The notes below the pieces were generated by a model. The model made no database searches and was not told where the DNA came from. It worked only from the letters and a program-made list of their open reading frames with translations. The translations under genes were made by a program, and so were the position numbers. From positions 2,046,001 through 2,110,000 of the forward strand of contig NZ_CP042437.1 in assembly GCF_007971525.1 (NCBI RefSeq): DNA of 64,000 nt. The letters run 5' to 3'. The stretch's first letter is position 1; each line of letters starts with the position of its first letter. Shown piece by piece: positions 18,518-28,525 of the stretch. Source of the stretch: Mucilaginibacter ginsenosidivorax. GTDB taxonomy: Bacteria; Bacteroidota; Bacteroidia; Sphingobacteriales; Sphingobacteriaceae.

Positions 18518-20032
18518 TTAATTTGCGGATAATACAATTGCGTCCAGCCCGCGTGGTGTGCCATCCGGGCCAACAGCCACAATATCTTTAAATACCACTG
18601 TAGTACCTGGTGTAACAGTATTCAATGCCGATTTCATTGCTCCGGTAAGTTCGCCGCTTGAGCCCGAATATATGATGGCATCCTGGCGTGGTTTTATAAT
18701 TAACACCGTAAAACGGGTAACGTTAAATTTGGCATCGAAATCAAAGTTGTCAAGTTTGGCAAAAAGCCTGTCTTGCGCCCTTAAGTTAGCAGCGCTGGTT
18801 GAACCACCACTTTTGCCACCAAACTGCGCTTTAGGATCAGGGATTCGTTTTATACGAAAATCTGATGCGCCTAAAACCATCCCTTTTTCACCTGTAACAG
18901 TAATCTTTGCAGCACCAACATTACTTACTTTCACGGTATAATGCCCTGCGGAACCGCTGATGGAGCCACCGCTCATGCTTACATTTAAGCTTGAAGTTGG
19001 CACGCCAGGTGCCGACACTGAAACGGGGTTAGCAACCCCTATATACAATACATTCATTTTATCCGGAGATACCACAGCCGATGGTCTTGCAACCATATAG
19101 TCCTGTGAAAATGTGTACCTTTTATCCGGCCCGCCATCAACAGCTTTAACAACCAATTCGCCGCTCATGGTATGCTTACCTTCGCCACTTGCAGTAGTTG
19201 TATAAGTACCTATACCGTCTTTCGTAGGCACTGGCGATCCTCCCACCGTAATAGTTGGATTGGTATGTGAATCATAAGCTGTCAAATAAATATCTGCCTT
19301 AAACTGCTGACCGGCTAAAACATAGCTGCTTGGTGCAACTGCCACTGCGCGGAATGCATTTAGGGTAACCTCTGCTTTATCAACGTTGCTGTATAGTTTC
19401 TTTACAACCTCATTTTCTGCATTTTTAGTATCAGCCTGTATTTTGGCAAGTGTGGTTATGGTTGCACCCAACGGAATACCTTCGCCAAAATATGCTTGTT
19501 GCCAGCTCTTTTGCTGCATCCCGGTATTTGCCTTTGGCGCATCAGCATTTAAAGAAAAATTTACACCTTCGGCATCCTTGCCTAATAATTGCAACAATTT
19601 AGCACGTGTAGCTTCTATCTTATCCTTTAAAACATCGGCCTTCTTGCCATTAATCATCACTTCTGATGAGATGTCTAAATTATCGCGGGCCATGATATCA
19701 TCAATTTCTTTATTGATACCACCACCTTTTTCAGTCAACTCAACTTTTAAATCTTCAATATATTTGTTAAGGTCAGCAGTAATCGATTTTGCTTCCTTAG
19801 CAGCATTAAGATATTTAGCTTTATCGGGCTGAGCTTTTATTTTCGCTTCAAATGCACTATAAGTAGACTGTAAGCTGGTATTTACATTCTTTGTTGATGC
19901 ATCCAAACTTTTGGTAATATTTTTAAAAGCATCCAACAGGTTCTCTGGCACGTTTAGGGCAATTAAGCCTAAAAGCACCAGGTATAAGATACCTATCATT
20001 CGCTGTCTTGGGGTTTCCTTACCTCCGGCCAT
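18518..20032 (-). CDS. gldM: Type IX secretion system motor protein GldM/PorM
   Basis: 504 residues. The opening MAGGKETPRQRMIGILYLVL and the single membrane helix (IGILYLVLLGLIALNVP) are diagnostic. The helix is followed by a long periplasmic region with a helical domain (about 40-220) and several beta domains (about 220-504). GldM dimers pass through the inner membrane, couple with GldL to the proton motive force and reach the GldKN ring, which powers secretion and gliding. It lies 39 bases after gldL. Confidence 0.97.
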   Translation of the reverse strand: MAGGKETPRQRMIGILYLVLLGLIALNVPENLLDAFKNITKSLDASTKNVNTSLQSTYSAFEAKIKAQPDKAKYLNAAKEAKSITADLNKYIEDLKVELTEKGGGINKEIDDIMARDNLDISSEVMINGKKADVLKDKIEATRAKLLQLLGKDAEGVNFSLNADAPKANTGMQQKSWQQAYFGEGIPLGATITTLAKIQADTKNAENEVVKKLYSNVDKAEVTLNAFRAVAVAPSSYVLAGQQFKADIYLTAYDSHTNPTITVGGSPVPTKDGIGTYTTTASGEGKHTMSGELVVKAVDGGPDKRYTFSQDYMVARPSAVVSPDKMNVLYIGVANPVSVSAPGVPTSSLNVSMSGGSISGSAGHYTVKVSNVGAAKITVTGEKGMVLGASDFRIKRIPDPKAQFGGKSGGSTSAANLRAQDRLFAKLDNFDFDAKFNVTRFTVLIIKPRQDAIIYSGSSGELTGAMKSALNTVTPGTTVVFKDIVAVGPDGTPRGLDAIVLSAN

Positions 20033-20071
20033 CTATATAAATCTTAGCTTTTAAAAAATTCTGTTTAATAA

Positions 20072-20881
20072 TTAACTAACACGTGGCTGGTTCATGGCTG
20101 TAAGCATGTTGCCATATATAGCGTTCAATGATCCCAGGTTTTTTGCTAAACGGCCAACTTCTTCCTTAAACTGTTTCGAATCATCTAACGACTCGTTAAA
20201 GTTGTTCATAGTTAAGGCCATGTTTTGGTAAAACTTGCTCATCGATTTTAAGTGCGCGTTTGAATCCTGTAACTCCAGCTCATAAACGGCATTTAAAGAT
20301 CCTAAGTTTTTAGCCAGTTTGTTTACCTGCTCATGATAAGCTTTTGAATCTACATTGGTATCGGCCATTTCGGCTAAGTTGGCCGAAGCTTTTTCAAATG
20401 CGGCGCTCAGGTTATCGTAGCTTGCAGTTGCTGCTTTAACTTTAGTTGTAAAAGCAATGGTAGCTTCGCCGGCATCAGTTACTCTTGATATAGCGGCTAC
20501 TTTATCGCCAAAAGTTCTTAAACCATCGCCCAGGCTACGTACCAGGTCCGGACCAATTTTGGCATCATCAAGCATTTTATCTAAAGCGGCTGTACTGTTG
20601 GTTGCACCAATAGCAACCGGATGCGATGATGATTTTGGCAGTTCGCCCTGGAAATCCTCATTCAGCTCAGGGTATACCCGCACCCAATCAACCTCTTTGT
20701 CTTCACGTTGTAATCCTAAAATAAAGAAAAGTATAGCCTCGGTTGTTAAACCCGCGGTAATAAACTCAGAAGCATATTTCCAGTGTTGAATTTTAAATAA
20801 CAAACCGATGATAACTACCGTTGCACCGATTGAAATAATGTTTCCTATTCCAAATGGTTTTTTCTTTCCAGTTCCAGCCAT
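20072..20881 (-). CDS. gldL: Type IX secretion system motor protein GldL/PorL
   Basis: 269 residues. The first 60 contain two membrane helices (IISIGATVVIIGLLFKIQHW and FITAGLTTEAILFFILGL). The charged residues that GldL uses for proton flow are expected in this region, for example Lys-His around KIQHWKY and Glu in TTEAILF. The rest is a cytoplasmic helical domain with a repeated pattern, VNKLAKNLGSLNAVYE and VGRLAKNLGSLNAIYG. With GldM it forms the rotary motor of the T9SS. Confidence 0.97.
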   Translation of the reverse strand: MAGTGKKKPFGIGNIISIGATVVIIGLLFKIQHWKYASEFITAGLTTEAILFFILGLQREDKEVDWVRVYPELNEDFQGELPKSSSHPVAIGATNSTAALDKMLDDAKIGPDLVRSLGDGLRTFGDKVAAISRVTDAGEATIAFTTKVKAATASYDNLSAAFEKASANLAEMADTNVDSKAYHEQVNKLAKNLGSLNAVYELELQDSNAHLKSMSKFYQNMALTMNNFNESLDDSKQFKEEVGRLAKNLGSLNAIYGNMLTAMNQPRVS

Positions 20882-20929
20882 AATAATCAGAAATAACTTT
20901 GTTTTTAGATTTTACGTTTATTGTTTTGT

Positions 20930-22243
20930 TTATCGTTTGTCTTTGATATCCCGGCCCAGGTAACTTGTTACGCAGCGGAAACCGATATATGATTTAGCGG
21001 TATCCTGGTACTCGTAGGTACGGGTAGAATTTTGAAGGAAGTAACCGATATCTTTCCATGATCCGCCACGTACAACTTTACGTTTAAGCACTTCGGGATC
21101 AGAAGATTTTGCCTCAACGGCAAAGGTTGGAGCAAGGTCATGAACAAATGTTGAAGCGGACTCGTCAAAAGCTGATGACGTCCACTCTGCCACATTGCCG
21201 GCCATGTTATATAAGCCGTAATCATTAGGGAAATAGGAACGTACATTTACGGTGTATGCACCACCGTCATCTGTATAATTACCACGGCCGGGCTTAAAGT
21301 TTGCCAGTAAACAGCCTTTTGCGTTTTTAATGTAAGGACCACCCCATGGGTAATCGGTACCTAACCTGCCACCACGGGCAGCATATTCAAATTCACCTTC
21401 GGTAGGTAAGCGATAATCGGCACGCGGAGGTAAATGTCTTGAATTTTTATAAGCTTCGTTATAACGTGTGCGCCAAACGGTAAAAGCCCTTGCCTGTCTC
21501 CAGGTAACACCTACTACCGGGTAATTGCGGAAGGCAGGATGCGAAAAATAAGCCTCGACCATAGGCTCGTTAGCTGCGTACGAAAAATCGCTTAACCAAA
21601 CCAATGTATCAGGATATACGGTAACGGTATCGCGCAGAATGAAATCCGAACGCCTTGATTTTGGATCGTTACGGTGGTTTGCAGCGTCGCGCAGTACCAT
21701 AAGCGCATAGTTGTATTTAAGCAGGCGTACATCCAGTTCATCGCGATCAAACACCCGGTCTTCGTTTTGGTAAAACATTCCCTGCAGTTTTGATCTGTTG
21801 CTTGCAGCTCCCTTTTTACTACTCCAAACAGGGTTCTTTTTTACATACGCCCAGTTGATGTATTTTTTACCGTTTGAGGTAGCTCCCCGGCCGCCTTTTG
21901 GCTGCAGGTAATATTTATTATCGTTTACGTAGTTGGTAATGGCAATAGAGTCACGTACCCAAAATACAAATTTTTTGTATTCGCTATTGGTAATTTCTGT
22001 TTGGTCCATAAAAAATGGAGCCTCGGTTACCTGTTTTGGCTGGGCAGTTTGCGCAAAGGTTACATCCTGATCTGTTTGGCCCATCATAAACGACCCGCCT
22101 GGTATATAAACCATTCCGTAAGGCACTTCGGCCTTAAAAGAACGCTGCGGCACCCCGGTTAGCTCGCCCCTATCGCCGCCGCCACCGCAACCACTTAACA
22201 CACTACCAGCTAAAACAACTATTAAAAAGTATATCTGCTTCAT
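20930..22243 (-). CDS. gldK: Type IX secretion system lipoprotein GldK/PorK
   Basis: 437 residues. A lipobox (LAGSVLSGCGGG, Cys about 19) anchors it in the outer membrane. The body is a formylglycine-generating-enzyme-like/sulfatase-modifying fold: GGSFMMGQTDQD near the start, ADYRLPTEGEFEYAARGG in the middle, GLYNMAGNVAEWTSSAF and VVRGGSWKD near the end. In the T9SS this fold is structural, building the GldKN ring. First gene of the gldKLMN operon. Confidence 0.96.
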   Translation of the reverse strand: MKQIYFLIVVLAGSVLSGCGGGGDRGELTGVPQRSFKAEVPYGMVYIPGGSFMMGQTDQDVTFAQTAQPKQVTEAPFFMDQTEITNSEYKKFVFWVRDSIAITNYVNDNKYYLQPKGGRGATSNGKKYINWAYVKKNPVWSSKKGAASNRSKLQGMFYQNEDRVFDRDELDVRLLKYNYALMVLRDAANHRNDPKSRRSDFILRDTVTVYPDTLVWLSDFSYAANEPMVEAYFSHPAFRNYPVVGVTWRQARAFTVWRTRYNEAYKNSRHLPPRADYRLPTEGEFEYAARGGRLGTDYPWGGPYIKNAKGCLLANFKPGRGNYTDDGGAYTVNVRSYFPNDYGLYNMAGNVAEWTSSAFDESASTFVHDLAPTFAVEAKSSDPEVLKRKVVRGGSWKDIGYFLQNSTRTYEYQDTAKSYIGFRCVTSYLGRDIKDKR

Positions 22244-22495
22244 TTTAAAATCAAAAATCAGTTATAAAAATATAACATTATAAGACCCCCGAATATATCA
22301 AATTTGCGTTACCGCGCCAAAAAACATTTAAATTAAGCAATAAAAAGCCCTTTTAAATGCTATGAGCATTGTTTTATTAATAAATTACAGTGCAAAAAAC
22401 AATGAACTAACTAACTACTAAAGTGTAAATTAGATGTCACTAATACGCTATTAACTACCAAAAAGTTTCGAACTCGTAAATAAATTTCCTTTTTT

Positions 22496-23254
22496 TTATT
22501 TATTTACCAATTTACAATACTGTTCAATAGCCATTGTCATAGATGGCGCAGCAGGCGTTGGTGCAGGAATATCAAGTATTAAACCCGCTTCAAGCACAGC
22601 TTTGTGGGTTGTAGCACCAAAGGCTGCTATACGTGTATTATTCTGTTTAAAATCGGGAAAGTTTTTATAGAGGGACTGGATGCTTGAAGGACTGAAAAAG
22701 GCGATAACATCATAAAATACCTCGGCCAGGTCTGATAGATCGCTGCAAACGGTACGGAATAACACTGCCGGTGTAAAGTTGTAACCATTCTCCAGCAAAA
22801 AGCGCTGGGTTTCTTCGGCAGCTACGTCCGAGCACGGGTATAAGAATTTTTCGGCAGAATGTTTCTTTAATACTTCGGCTAAATCGGCGGCCGTTTGCTT
22901 GCCAAAAAAGATTTTGCGCTTGCGGTACTGAATATACTTTTGAAGATAAAGTGCAATTGTTTCCGACAAACAAAAGTATTTCATTTCCACAGGCACTTCA
23001 AAACGCATTTCTTCACAAATGCGGAAGAAATGGTCGGCAGAGTTGCGGCTGGTAAAAATAACCGCGGTAAAATCGCCCAGGTTAATTTTTTCCTTCCTGA
23101 AATCCTTTGCCGGTACGCCCTCAACATGAATAAATGATCTGAAATCAATTTTCAAATTCAGCTTTTTAGCCAGCTCGGCGTACGGATTTTTGTCGTTTTC
23201 GGGTTTTGATAAAGTAACTAATATACTTTTAACCTTTTTCTTTCTGTCTTCCAA
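22496..23254 (-). CDS. hemD: Uroporphyrinogen-III synthase
   Basis: 252 residues, usual for HemD, which closes hydroxymethylbilane to uroporphyrinogen III in haem and sirohaem synthesis. Sequence identity in this family is low. The supporting features are the two-lobed alpha/beta layout, FTAVIFTSRNSADHFF at about 65-80 (the 'ftSxna' segment), KFLYPCSDVAAEE, and FFSPSSIQSLYKNFP followed by RIAAFGATTHKAVLEAG near the C-terminus. It ends 250 bases from gldK. In many Bacteroidota hemD is paired with the DUF4271 gene, as here. Confidence 0.85.
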   Translation of the reverse strand: MEDRKKKVKSILVTLSKPENDKNPYAELAKKLNLKIDFRSFIHVEGVPAKDFRKEKINLGDFTAVIFTSRNSADHFFRICEEMRFEVPVEMKYFCLSETIALYLQKYIQYRKRKIFFGKQTAADLAEVLKKHSAEKFLYPCSDVAAEETQRFLLENGYNFTPAVLFRTVCSDLSDLAEVFYDVIAFFSPSSIQSLYKNFPDFKQNNTRIAAFGATTHKAVLEAGLILDIPAPTPAAPSMTMAIEQYCKLVNK

Positions 23255-23272
23255 GTCAATTCTTTTAACTAC

Positions 23273-24250
23273 CTAAATCCTAATGTTTAATGCCTTTATC
23301 AAAATTAAAATAGGGCAAATTTCGAGGGCACAAAGATACGTAAATAAATAAAATTTGTGAAATCTAAAAGTAGAAATTATGTTTACGCTGCTCCTGAGAT
23401 ATTGCCATATAAAAATTATGATAACAATGATGAGTGTGAGGGTAAGCAATACCGGGATGTACTGAGCGCCCAATAAGCTAAAACATATCACTACCGGTAA
23501 AAAAACGAACGCTATATTAAAATAAGTAAGGTGTAGTATGTTCAGGTATTCGGTTACCAGTTTATTAATATCAAACACAAAACCCAGCAGTTTAAGTACA
23601 ACAAATTTTAGCGCAAACAAAGCAATAACACCAATAGTAAGCAACACAAAAAGCCTGCTGCCGCTTACCACATAATAAACGCCTTTATAGGCTGCCAACT
23701 GGTATAAAAACAGGCTAAAAGTTAAACAGAAAAGCAAAAACAATCCCAAAAAAGCCCATAGGCTTACCACCCCATCTTCTTTGCCCGCCTGCGATAAAAC
23801 GCGCTTGCTATAAAATGAATGCCATACAAAACTCACATCGCTGTTAAGGGTGATATTTAATATTGCCGTATATAGCAGCAGGCAAATAATAATTGCAATA
23901 ACCCATGGGTCGCGCTGCGGGCGGCTTAGGCCATCTTTTACTTTACCTTTTGTTTTTAAATGAATATCTAAAAATCCATATCCTTTATATTGGGTGCGGG
24001 CAAGTAGGCTATCAGTAAATTCATTGGTGGTGCTTGAATCGGGCATACGGATAAAGCGCATCGCTATTGAATCGGCCACAAAAAGTTTTCGGGCCTGCAT
24101 AGCGTTGGCAACAGAATCGAGCAGGGAATTACCGCCGATACCGATATGCCTGTAGGATGGAGCCTTGCGTACCGCCGCAGAATCTTGCTGGCCAAAGACG
24201 GCAAAAACAACGCAGCACATCAACAAAAAACTTAAGGCAATTAAACGCAT
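23273..24250 (-). CDS. DUF4271 membrane protein
   Basis: 325 residues. An N-terminal signal peptide (LIALSFLLMCCVVFAVFGQ) is followed by a periplasmic stretch of about 110 residues and then about six or seven membrane helices (from WVIAIIICLLLYTAILNITL onward). Placed in the Bacteroidota DUF4271 family by this layout and by its position 18 bases upstream of hemD, which is the usual neighbour. Molecular function is unknown. Confidence 0.8.
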   Translation of the reverse strand: MRLIALSFLLMCCVVFAVFGQQDSAAVRKAPSYRHIGIGGNSLLDSVANAMQARKLFVADSIAMRFIRMPDSSTTNEFTDSLLARTQYKGYGFLDIHLKTKGKVKDGLSRPQRDPWVIAIIICLLLYTAILNITLNSDVSFVWHSFYSKRVLSQAGKEDGVVSLWAFLGLFLLFCLTFSLFLYQLAAYKGVYYVVSGSRLFVLLTIGVIALFALKFVVLKLLGFVFDINKLVTEYLNILHLTYFNIAFVFLPVVICFSLLGAQYIPVLLTLTLIIVIIIFIWQYLRSSVNIISTFRFHKFYLFTYLCALEICPILILIKALNIRI

Positions 24251-24333
24251 CTAAAAATCGACCCTTTAAAATTCGCTGCAAAATTAAGGTAATAATTGGT
24301 TGTTTTGTAATGGCTGGTAATTAAAGATAAGCG

Positions 24334-25044
24334 TTAAATAACCACACCCGTAGCTGCCCAAAAAACCAGGAAACCCGGTTTGCTTTTTTTAACAATAATA
24401 CGCCTGAGTACCCGGTTAGGGTTTGGATGAATATTAAGCACATCAATATTATGATGATCGCTTTCTGTCATGATATTCTTTTTGCCCCATTTGGCCAGGT
24501 TATGTAGCAGATAACTAAAGTTTTCATCGCCTGTAGTTATATCATTGTAGTAATCGGGCAATGTAAAATCCTTTATTTCGGTACCGTCATTATAAATCAG
24601 CTGTATCTGTAGCTGCGACGGGCCTTCTGAACTGGTAACACTTAAATACATCCCCTGGTATTTCTTCTTAGGAACATTAAAAGCAAACCCACCCTCGCCC
24701 GAAACATACCGGGCTTGTTGGCCCACACTGTCCCGGTTATTATAGTGCAGTTTAATTGCCGGATGCATGTCAGAAGCTGGTATCAGCGAATTATCAGGCA
24801 AGGCATGAGGATCTCTATTGTCGCAATAAACGGCTGCCGACATGGTGAGGTAACCGTCGCCATCGCCGTTACCATCAATACCTTTTGTCCAGCTTTTAAG
24901 TAAACCATTAAAGCAAGTGCTAACCGGGCGGGCATTTAGTAAAGTGTCTATATTGATTTGAATTGCTTTACCTGCCCGTTGCGCGTTGGCCACGGTTGAA
25001 AACAAAAGAAATGCCGTAAAAATAATAGCTGGTTTGAGGCCCAT
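24334..25044 (-). CDS. Secreted protein of unknown function
   Basis: 236 residues with a clear signal peptide (PAIIFTAFLLFSTVANAQ). The mature part is beta-rich with no motif I recognise. It contains a Gly/Asp loop (KGIDGNGDGDGYLTM, about 54-68) of the kind that can bind calcium, though this is only suggestive. The ending VKKSKPGFLVFWAATGVVI is hydrophobic. No family assignment. It is separate from the genes on either side. Confidence 0.6.
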   Translation of the reverse strand: MGLKPAIIFTAFLLFSTVANAQRAGKAIQINIDTLLNARPVSTCFNGLLKSWTKGIDGNGDGDGYLTMSAAVYCDNRDPHALPDNSLIPASDMHPAIKLHYNNRDSVGQQARYVSGEGGFAFNVPKKKYQGMYLSVTSSEGPSQLQIQLIYNDGTEIKDFTLPDYYNDITTGDENFSYLLHNLAKWGKKNIMTESDHHNIDVLNIHPNPNRVLRRIIVKKSKPGFLVFWAATGVVI

Positions 25045-25095
25045 AATGTTATTGATTGGGCTAAAGATATAAAACCAATACGGAGCCTGAAGTAT

Positions 25096-25263
25096 TTATT
25101 GGGGCAGTTTTTTTAACAACTCCTTTGCTGGCACGGCTTTAAAGCCGCCTTTATTATCGCCAACAATGAGGCTTCTGTCATTCAAAGCGGCGTTTTCAAC
25201 TAATTTACGGTTAGCTCTTTTCAAGCCTTCCATAACCTTTGATGCGAATTCATCAATATTCAT
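25096..25263 (-). CDS. Antitoxin-like small protein paired with a broken zeta-toxin fragment
   Basis: 55 residues from the ATG at 25263, which lies one base after the stop of the upstream fragment. An in-frame ATG at 25287 is less likely because it overlaps that fragment. The sequence is helical and charged and ends FKAVPAKELLKKLPQ, a C-terminal pattern shared with the small ORF at 9742 and seen in small Bacteroidota proteins that accompany zeta-type toxins. I infer an antitoxin role from this and from the neighbour. Confidence 0.5.
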   Translation of the reverse strand: MNIDEFASKVMEGLKRANRKLVENAALNDRSLIVGDNKGGFKAVPAKELLKKLPQ

Positions 25264-25264
25264 A

Positions 25265-25423
25265 TTAGTATTTGCTTTCGTTATCATCGCTTTGCCTTAA
25301 AATAGTATTCCAAATATCGGCTTTAACAAACTCGTAACAGTTAAGCAGTTCGGGTAAAACGGTGTAACTTGCCGTTGTTTTACCGGCGCCATTACAGCCC
25401 GCTATGATGTATAAATTTGGCAT
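25265..25423 (-). pseudogene. Zeta-toxin-like P-loop fragment, truncated
   Basis: 52 residues beginning MPNLYIIAGCNGAGKTTASY. This is the N-terminal Walker A strand-loop-helix of Bacteroidota zeta-type/UDP-sugar kinase toxins, with GCNGAGKT as the P-loop. In the family, the segment after EFV normally continues with an Asp-Glu motif and about 130 more residues. Here EFVKADIWNTILRQSDD ends in a stop codon at residue 53. All catalytic residues after the P-loop are missing, so the fragment cannot be an active kinase. It was missed by simple ORF length cut-offs. Confidence 0.65.
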
Positions 25424-25566
25424 TAATTTTTTAATAATAAAGATAGACTAAAAAAACACAATTGCAGTGTTAATACCGTTATCAGTATAATTGCCAAAAC
25501 TAAGGGGTAATGTTAAAACTATTTGGTTGCCAGCAGTACTTCAACAATATCTATTACGTATAATTG

Positions 25567-28077
25567 ATGATGCAAAACCTATTTAAAACCATTTGTTTGT
25601 TTTTAATTGCTGCAATGGCATTTAGCCAGGACTGCCCAGCCCAGGTCAAAAAAAAGAAAGCCCATTTATCGGTAAGGGATTCCCTGCGGGAAAAAGTTTT
25701 GAAGCGCGATTCGGTGATCCGTTCCTTTAAAAACGTTGATGGTTCGGTAAATATCCTGCTGGGCAAGATTGAAGATTATACCACATCATATGTTGAAACC
25801 AATTCAGATCTCGCGCGCGGTTTTGACACCTTAGAGATTAGTCAGGAATTGCCAACGTTAGAGCAGCGTATGGCCTTAATGCGTAACGCTATCGATCGTT
25901 CATCAACCCTGGGTAACCTAATTACCATCAGGGATATTATCGATCACCTGAAAGATCAGATGAACTCCTGGGAAGACCGGGTAACCATTTATAACAACCA
26001 GCTTGATGGCATACGGGCCAAAGTGTCTGACTTTAAATCGGATACCGTATTACGCAATGCCCCTGCCGACAGCAGCCTGAGGGCCAAAACCATTGCGCAG
26101 GTAGAGGATTTGGATGCCAAATGGAAAAGCCTTGATAGCGCCGCTCAAAAATCAATGATCAGGGTTGGCTTATTAGAGAACAGGGTATCGGCATTATCCA
26201 TATTGCTTATCGACCTTGACGATCGGATAGATTTAAAAATTCACGAGTTTACCCTTAAAGCACTCACCAATGAGTATGGCTTTATCTGGAACCCGCATAA
26301 AAGCAAAACACCTAATGATTTGGGTACCGCTGTTACTAAAACCAGTAGGTTGGTTTACATTTTGTACGCCTACTTTATCGTCAGCAAATCCAACTATGTG
26401 GCGCACGTGGTTAACCTGTTGATACTGGTAGCATTTTTTGCCTGGATTTACAGCAGCCGCAGAAAAATTACCCGATTAAACACAGGTCATGAGGGCGTTT
26501 TTGAGCAAACCAATTATATTGTAAAGTATCCTTACCTGTCAACCTTAACAGTTTTCAGTATCATCGCGCCGTATTTGTATGACCATGCCACACAGGCATT
26601 TACACATACCATGTTTTTAATTATGATGGCAAGCATAGGTGTTTTAATTAAACACAACTGGCCCAAGCCGTTATATAAATTTTATAAAGTACTGTTTATA
26701 GCTGCTGTATTTTTCTGTATCAGTAGTTTAATGGTGATAGTAACCTATTTGGATAGAGTTATATTGCTGGTTGTTTCAGGGGTGGTTATATATTATTCGT
26801 CACAATTTCTCAAACAGCTAAAAAAAGATGGGGCGGGTTATCCGCCTTATATGGTTTTAATATCGAAGTTATTTATCGGCCTGCAGGCTTTTTCGGTATT
26901 GTTAAATATTTGCGGACGGTTTAGCCTGGCCAAAATAATATCGGTAAGCGCTACGCTGAACCTGTGCCTGGGCATGGGCTTTTATTTGCTGCTGCAGATA
27001 CTGATGGAAAGTTTGTTTTTACAATTGGAGGGTAATAAAAAAGCAGGCAACAGCCTTACATCGTTTCTTGATTTTAAGGAATTACAAAAAAAATCAAAAG
27101 GCTTCCTGGTAAAAATTATTGGGATATTATGGCTGGTAGCCTTAGCCAAAAACCTTGCCATCGACGATTTTATTTACGACCAGGCCAACGATTTTTTGAA
27201 TTCGCCGCACCAGGTAAGCAGCACAGCCTTCACCTTCCGCAGTATTTTGGTGTTTGTGGCCGTAATTTGGGTGTCGGGCCTGGTGGCCCGCGTTATCAGT
27301 TATTTTTATGATTTTGCAGGGCAGCAAACCAAGCTTACACCGCAGGCCAAAAAAACACGTTCCTCAATACTACTCATCCGGCTAACCGTGTTTGTAGTTG
27401 GTTTTTTTGTAGCTATAACAGCTGCAGGTATCCCAATGGATAGGGTAACCATTATAATTGGCGCATTAGGTGTAGGTATTGGCTTTGGTTTACAAAATAT
27501 AGTTAATAACCTGGTATCCGGTGTGATACTGGCATTTGAAAAACCAGTACAGGTGGGCGACATCATAGAGGTGAGCGGAAAATCGGGCACCATAACCGAG
27601 ATCGGTATCCGATCGAGCAAGATTGAATGCGGCGATGGATCAGAACTGATTATACCCAACGGCGACCTGATATCGCAGCATGTGGTGAACTGGACTTTGA
27701 GCAACAATAATCGCCGGGTTGAGTTGGTGATCAGGGTTGCATATGGGTCGGATGTAGCTAAAGTACAAAAGGTTTTGAACAGCGTTGTTCAGGGGCACCC
27801 TGATATTATGAAAACCCCATCACCATCTGTATACTTAAATACCTTTAGCGATTCGGCCATCGAATTTAAAGCCCTGTTTTGGGCCGAGGATATTACGAAG
27901 TGGCAAAGCCTGAAAAGTAGTGTAATGCTTGAAATATACATTGAGTTTGAAAAAGAGGGTATAGAAATACCAAAGGGGCAAAAAGAGATACAGGTTAATT
28001 TTCCGGGTGGCCTGGGCAGCCCGGTAGCGCCACCAAATCAGGCAGGCGGCGAGGCCGGTTTGCCCGCAGGGCGTTAA
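25567..28077 (+). CDS. Mechanosensitive ion channel of the MscS superfamily
   Basis: 836 residues from the ATG at 25567 (a second ATG follows immediately and a TTG precedes). Signal peptide (TICLFLIAAMAFSQDCPAQ), a periplasmic coiled-coil region (about 25-245), some 10-11 membrane helices (about 250-640), then the MscS pore and beta domain: IIIGALGVGIGFGLQNIVNN, SGVILAFEKPVQVGDIIEV, and IPNGDLISQHVVNW. The large N-terminus makes it MscK/MscM-like. It opens under membrane tension to release solutes during hypo-osmotic shock. Confidence 0.93.
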   Translation: MMQNLFKTICLFLIAAMAFSQDCPAQVKKKKAHLSVRDSLREKVLKRDSVIRSFKNVDGSVNILLGKIEDYTTSYVETNSDLARGFDTLEISQELPTLEQRMALMRNAIDRSSTLGNLITIRDIIDHLKDQMNSWEDRVTIYNNQLDGIRAKVSDFKSDTVLRNAPADSSLRAKTIAQVEDLDAKWKSLDSAAQKSMIRVGLLENRVSALSILLIDLDDRIDLKIHEFTLKALTNEYGFIWNPHKSKTPNDLGTAVTKTSRLVYILYAYFIVSKSNYVAHVVNLLILVAFFAWIYSSRRKITRLNTGHEGVFEQTNYIVKYPYLSTLTVFSIIAPYLYDHATQAFTHTMFLIMMASIGVLIKHNWPKPLYKFYKVLFIAAVFFCISSLMVIVTYLDRVILLVVSGVVIYYSSQFLKQLKKDGAGYPPYMVLISKLFIGLQAFSVLLNICGRFSLAKIISVSATLNLCLGMGFYLLLQILMESLFLQLEGNKKAGNSLTSFLDFKELQKKSKGFLVKIIGILWLVALAKNLAIDDFIYDQANDFLNSPHQVSSTAFTFRSILVFVAVIWVSGLVARVISYFYDFAGQQTKLTPQAKKTRSSILLIRLTVFVVGFFVAITAAGIPMDRVTIIIGALGVGIGFGLQNIVNNLVSGVILAFEKPVQVGDIIEVSGKSGTITEIGIRSSKIECGDGSELIIPNGDLISQHVVNWTLSNNNRRVELVIRVAYGSDVAKVQKVLNSVVQGHPDIMKTPSPSVYLNTFSDSAIEFKALFWAEDITKWQSLKSSVMLEIYIEFEKEGIEIPKGQKEIQVNFPGGLGSPVAPPNQAGGEAGLPAGR

Positions 28078-28221
28078 ATTTATTGCCTTGTTAGGGGCCT
28101 AATGGATACACCGTAAACCGGGCAAATAATGTCCTGCAACTTTTTTGTGCGCAGGATAATAGGTACGCCACAAACAATAGCGAACCCTGTTATAACTATT
28201 ATTTAGCGCCACAGATAATTT

Positions 28222-28258
28222 AAATGCTGATAACCCGCGGGGCTTATCAGCATTTTTT
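28222..28258 (+). terminator. Rho-independent terminator after the MscS gene
   Basis: AAATGCTGATAA and TTATCAGCATTT pair around a CCCGCGGGGC loop and are followed by T residues. It lies about 145 bases after the stop codon. Nothing else was recognised between 28078 and 28440. Confidence 0.8.
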
Positions 28259-28443
28259 GGTACCGGAGCATCTGTATACTATACGCTCTTGTACACATAA
28301 CTGTTGGTTGATTACAAGGGGGATTGGCTATACTAATTGAATTTGATTATGGGCGAACTAACAGCGCCAGGAAGCATGATACAATTGCTGCTTGTATACA
28401 TATCTGTCAAATTATTGTATTAAAACCTTTATTATCATTTATC

Positions 28444-28475
28444 ATTGCCTGCCTGATTTGAAAGTATTATTTTTG
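28444..28475 (+). promoter_or_regulatory. Putative promoter of the hybrid regulator gene
   Basis: TATTTTTG at 28468-28475 matches TAnnTTTG. ATTG at 28444-28447 is a one-mismatch -33 element with 20 bases between. The leader to the ATG at 28526 would be about 45 bases. Confidence 0.4.
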
Positions 28476-28525
28476 ATAAACAAGTAGTTATAGCATATTC
28501 AAATAGTCAGTTGTTGGATATTTAC

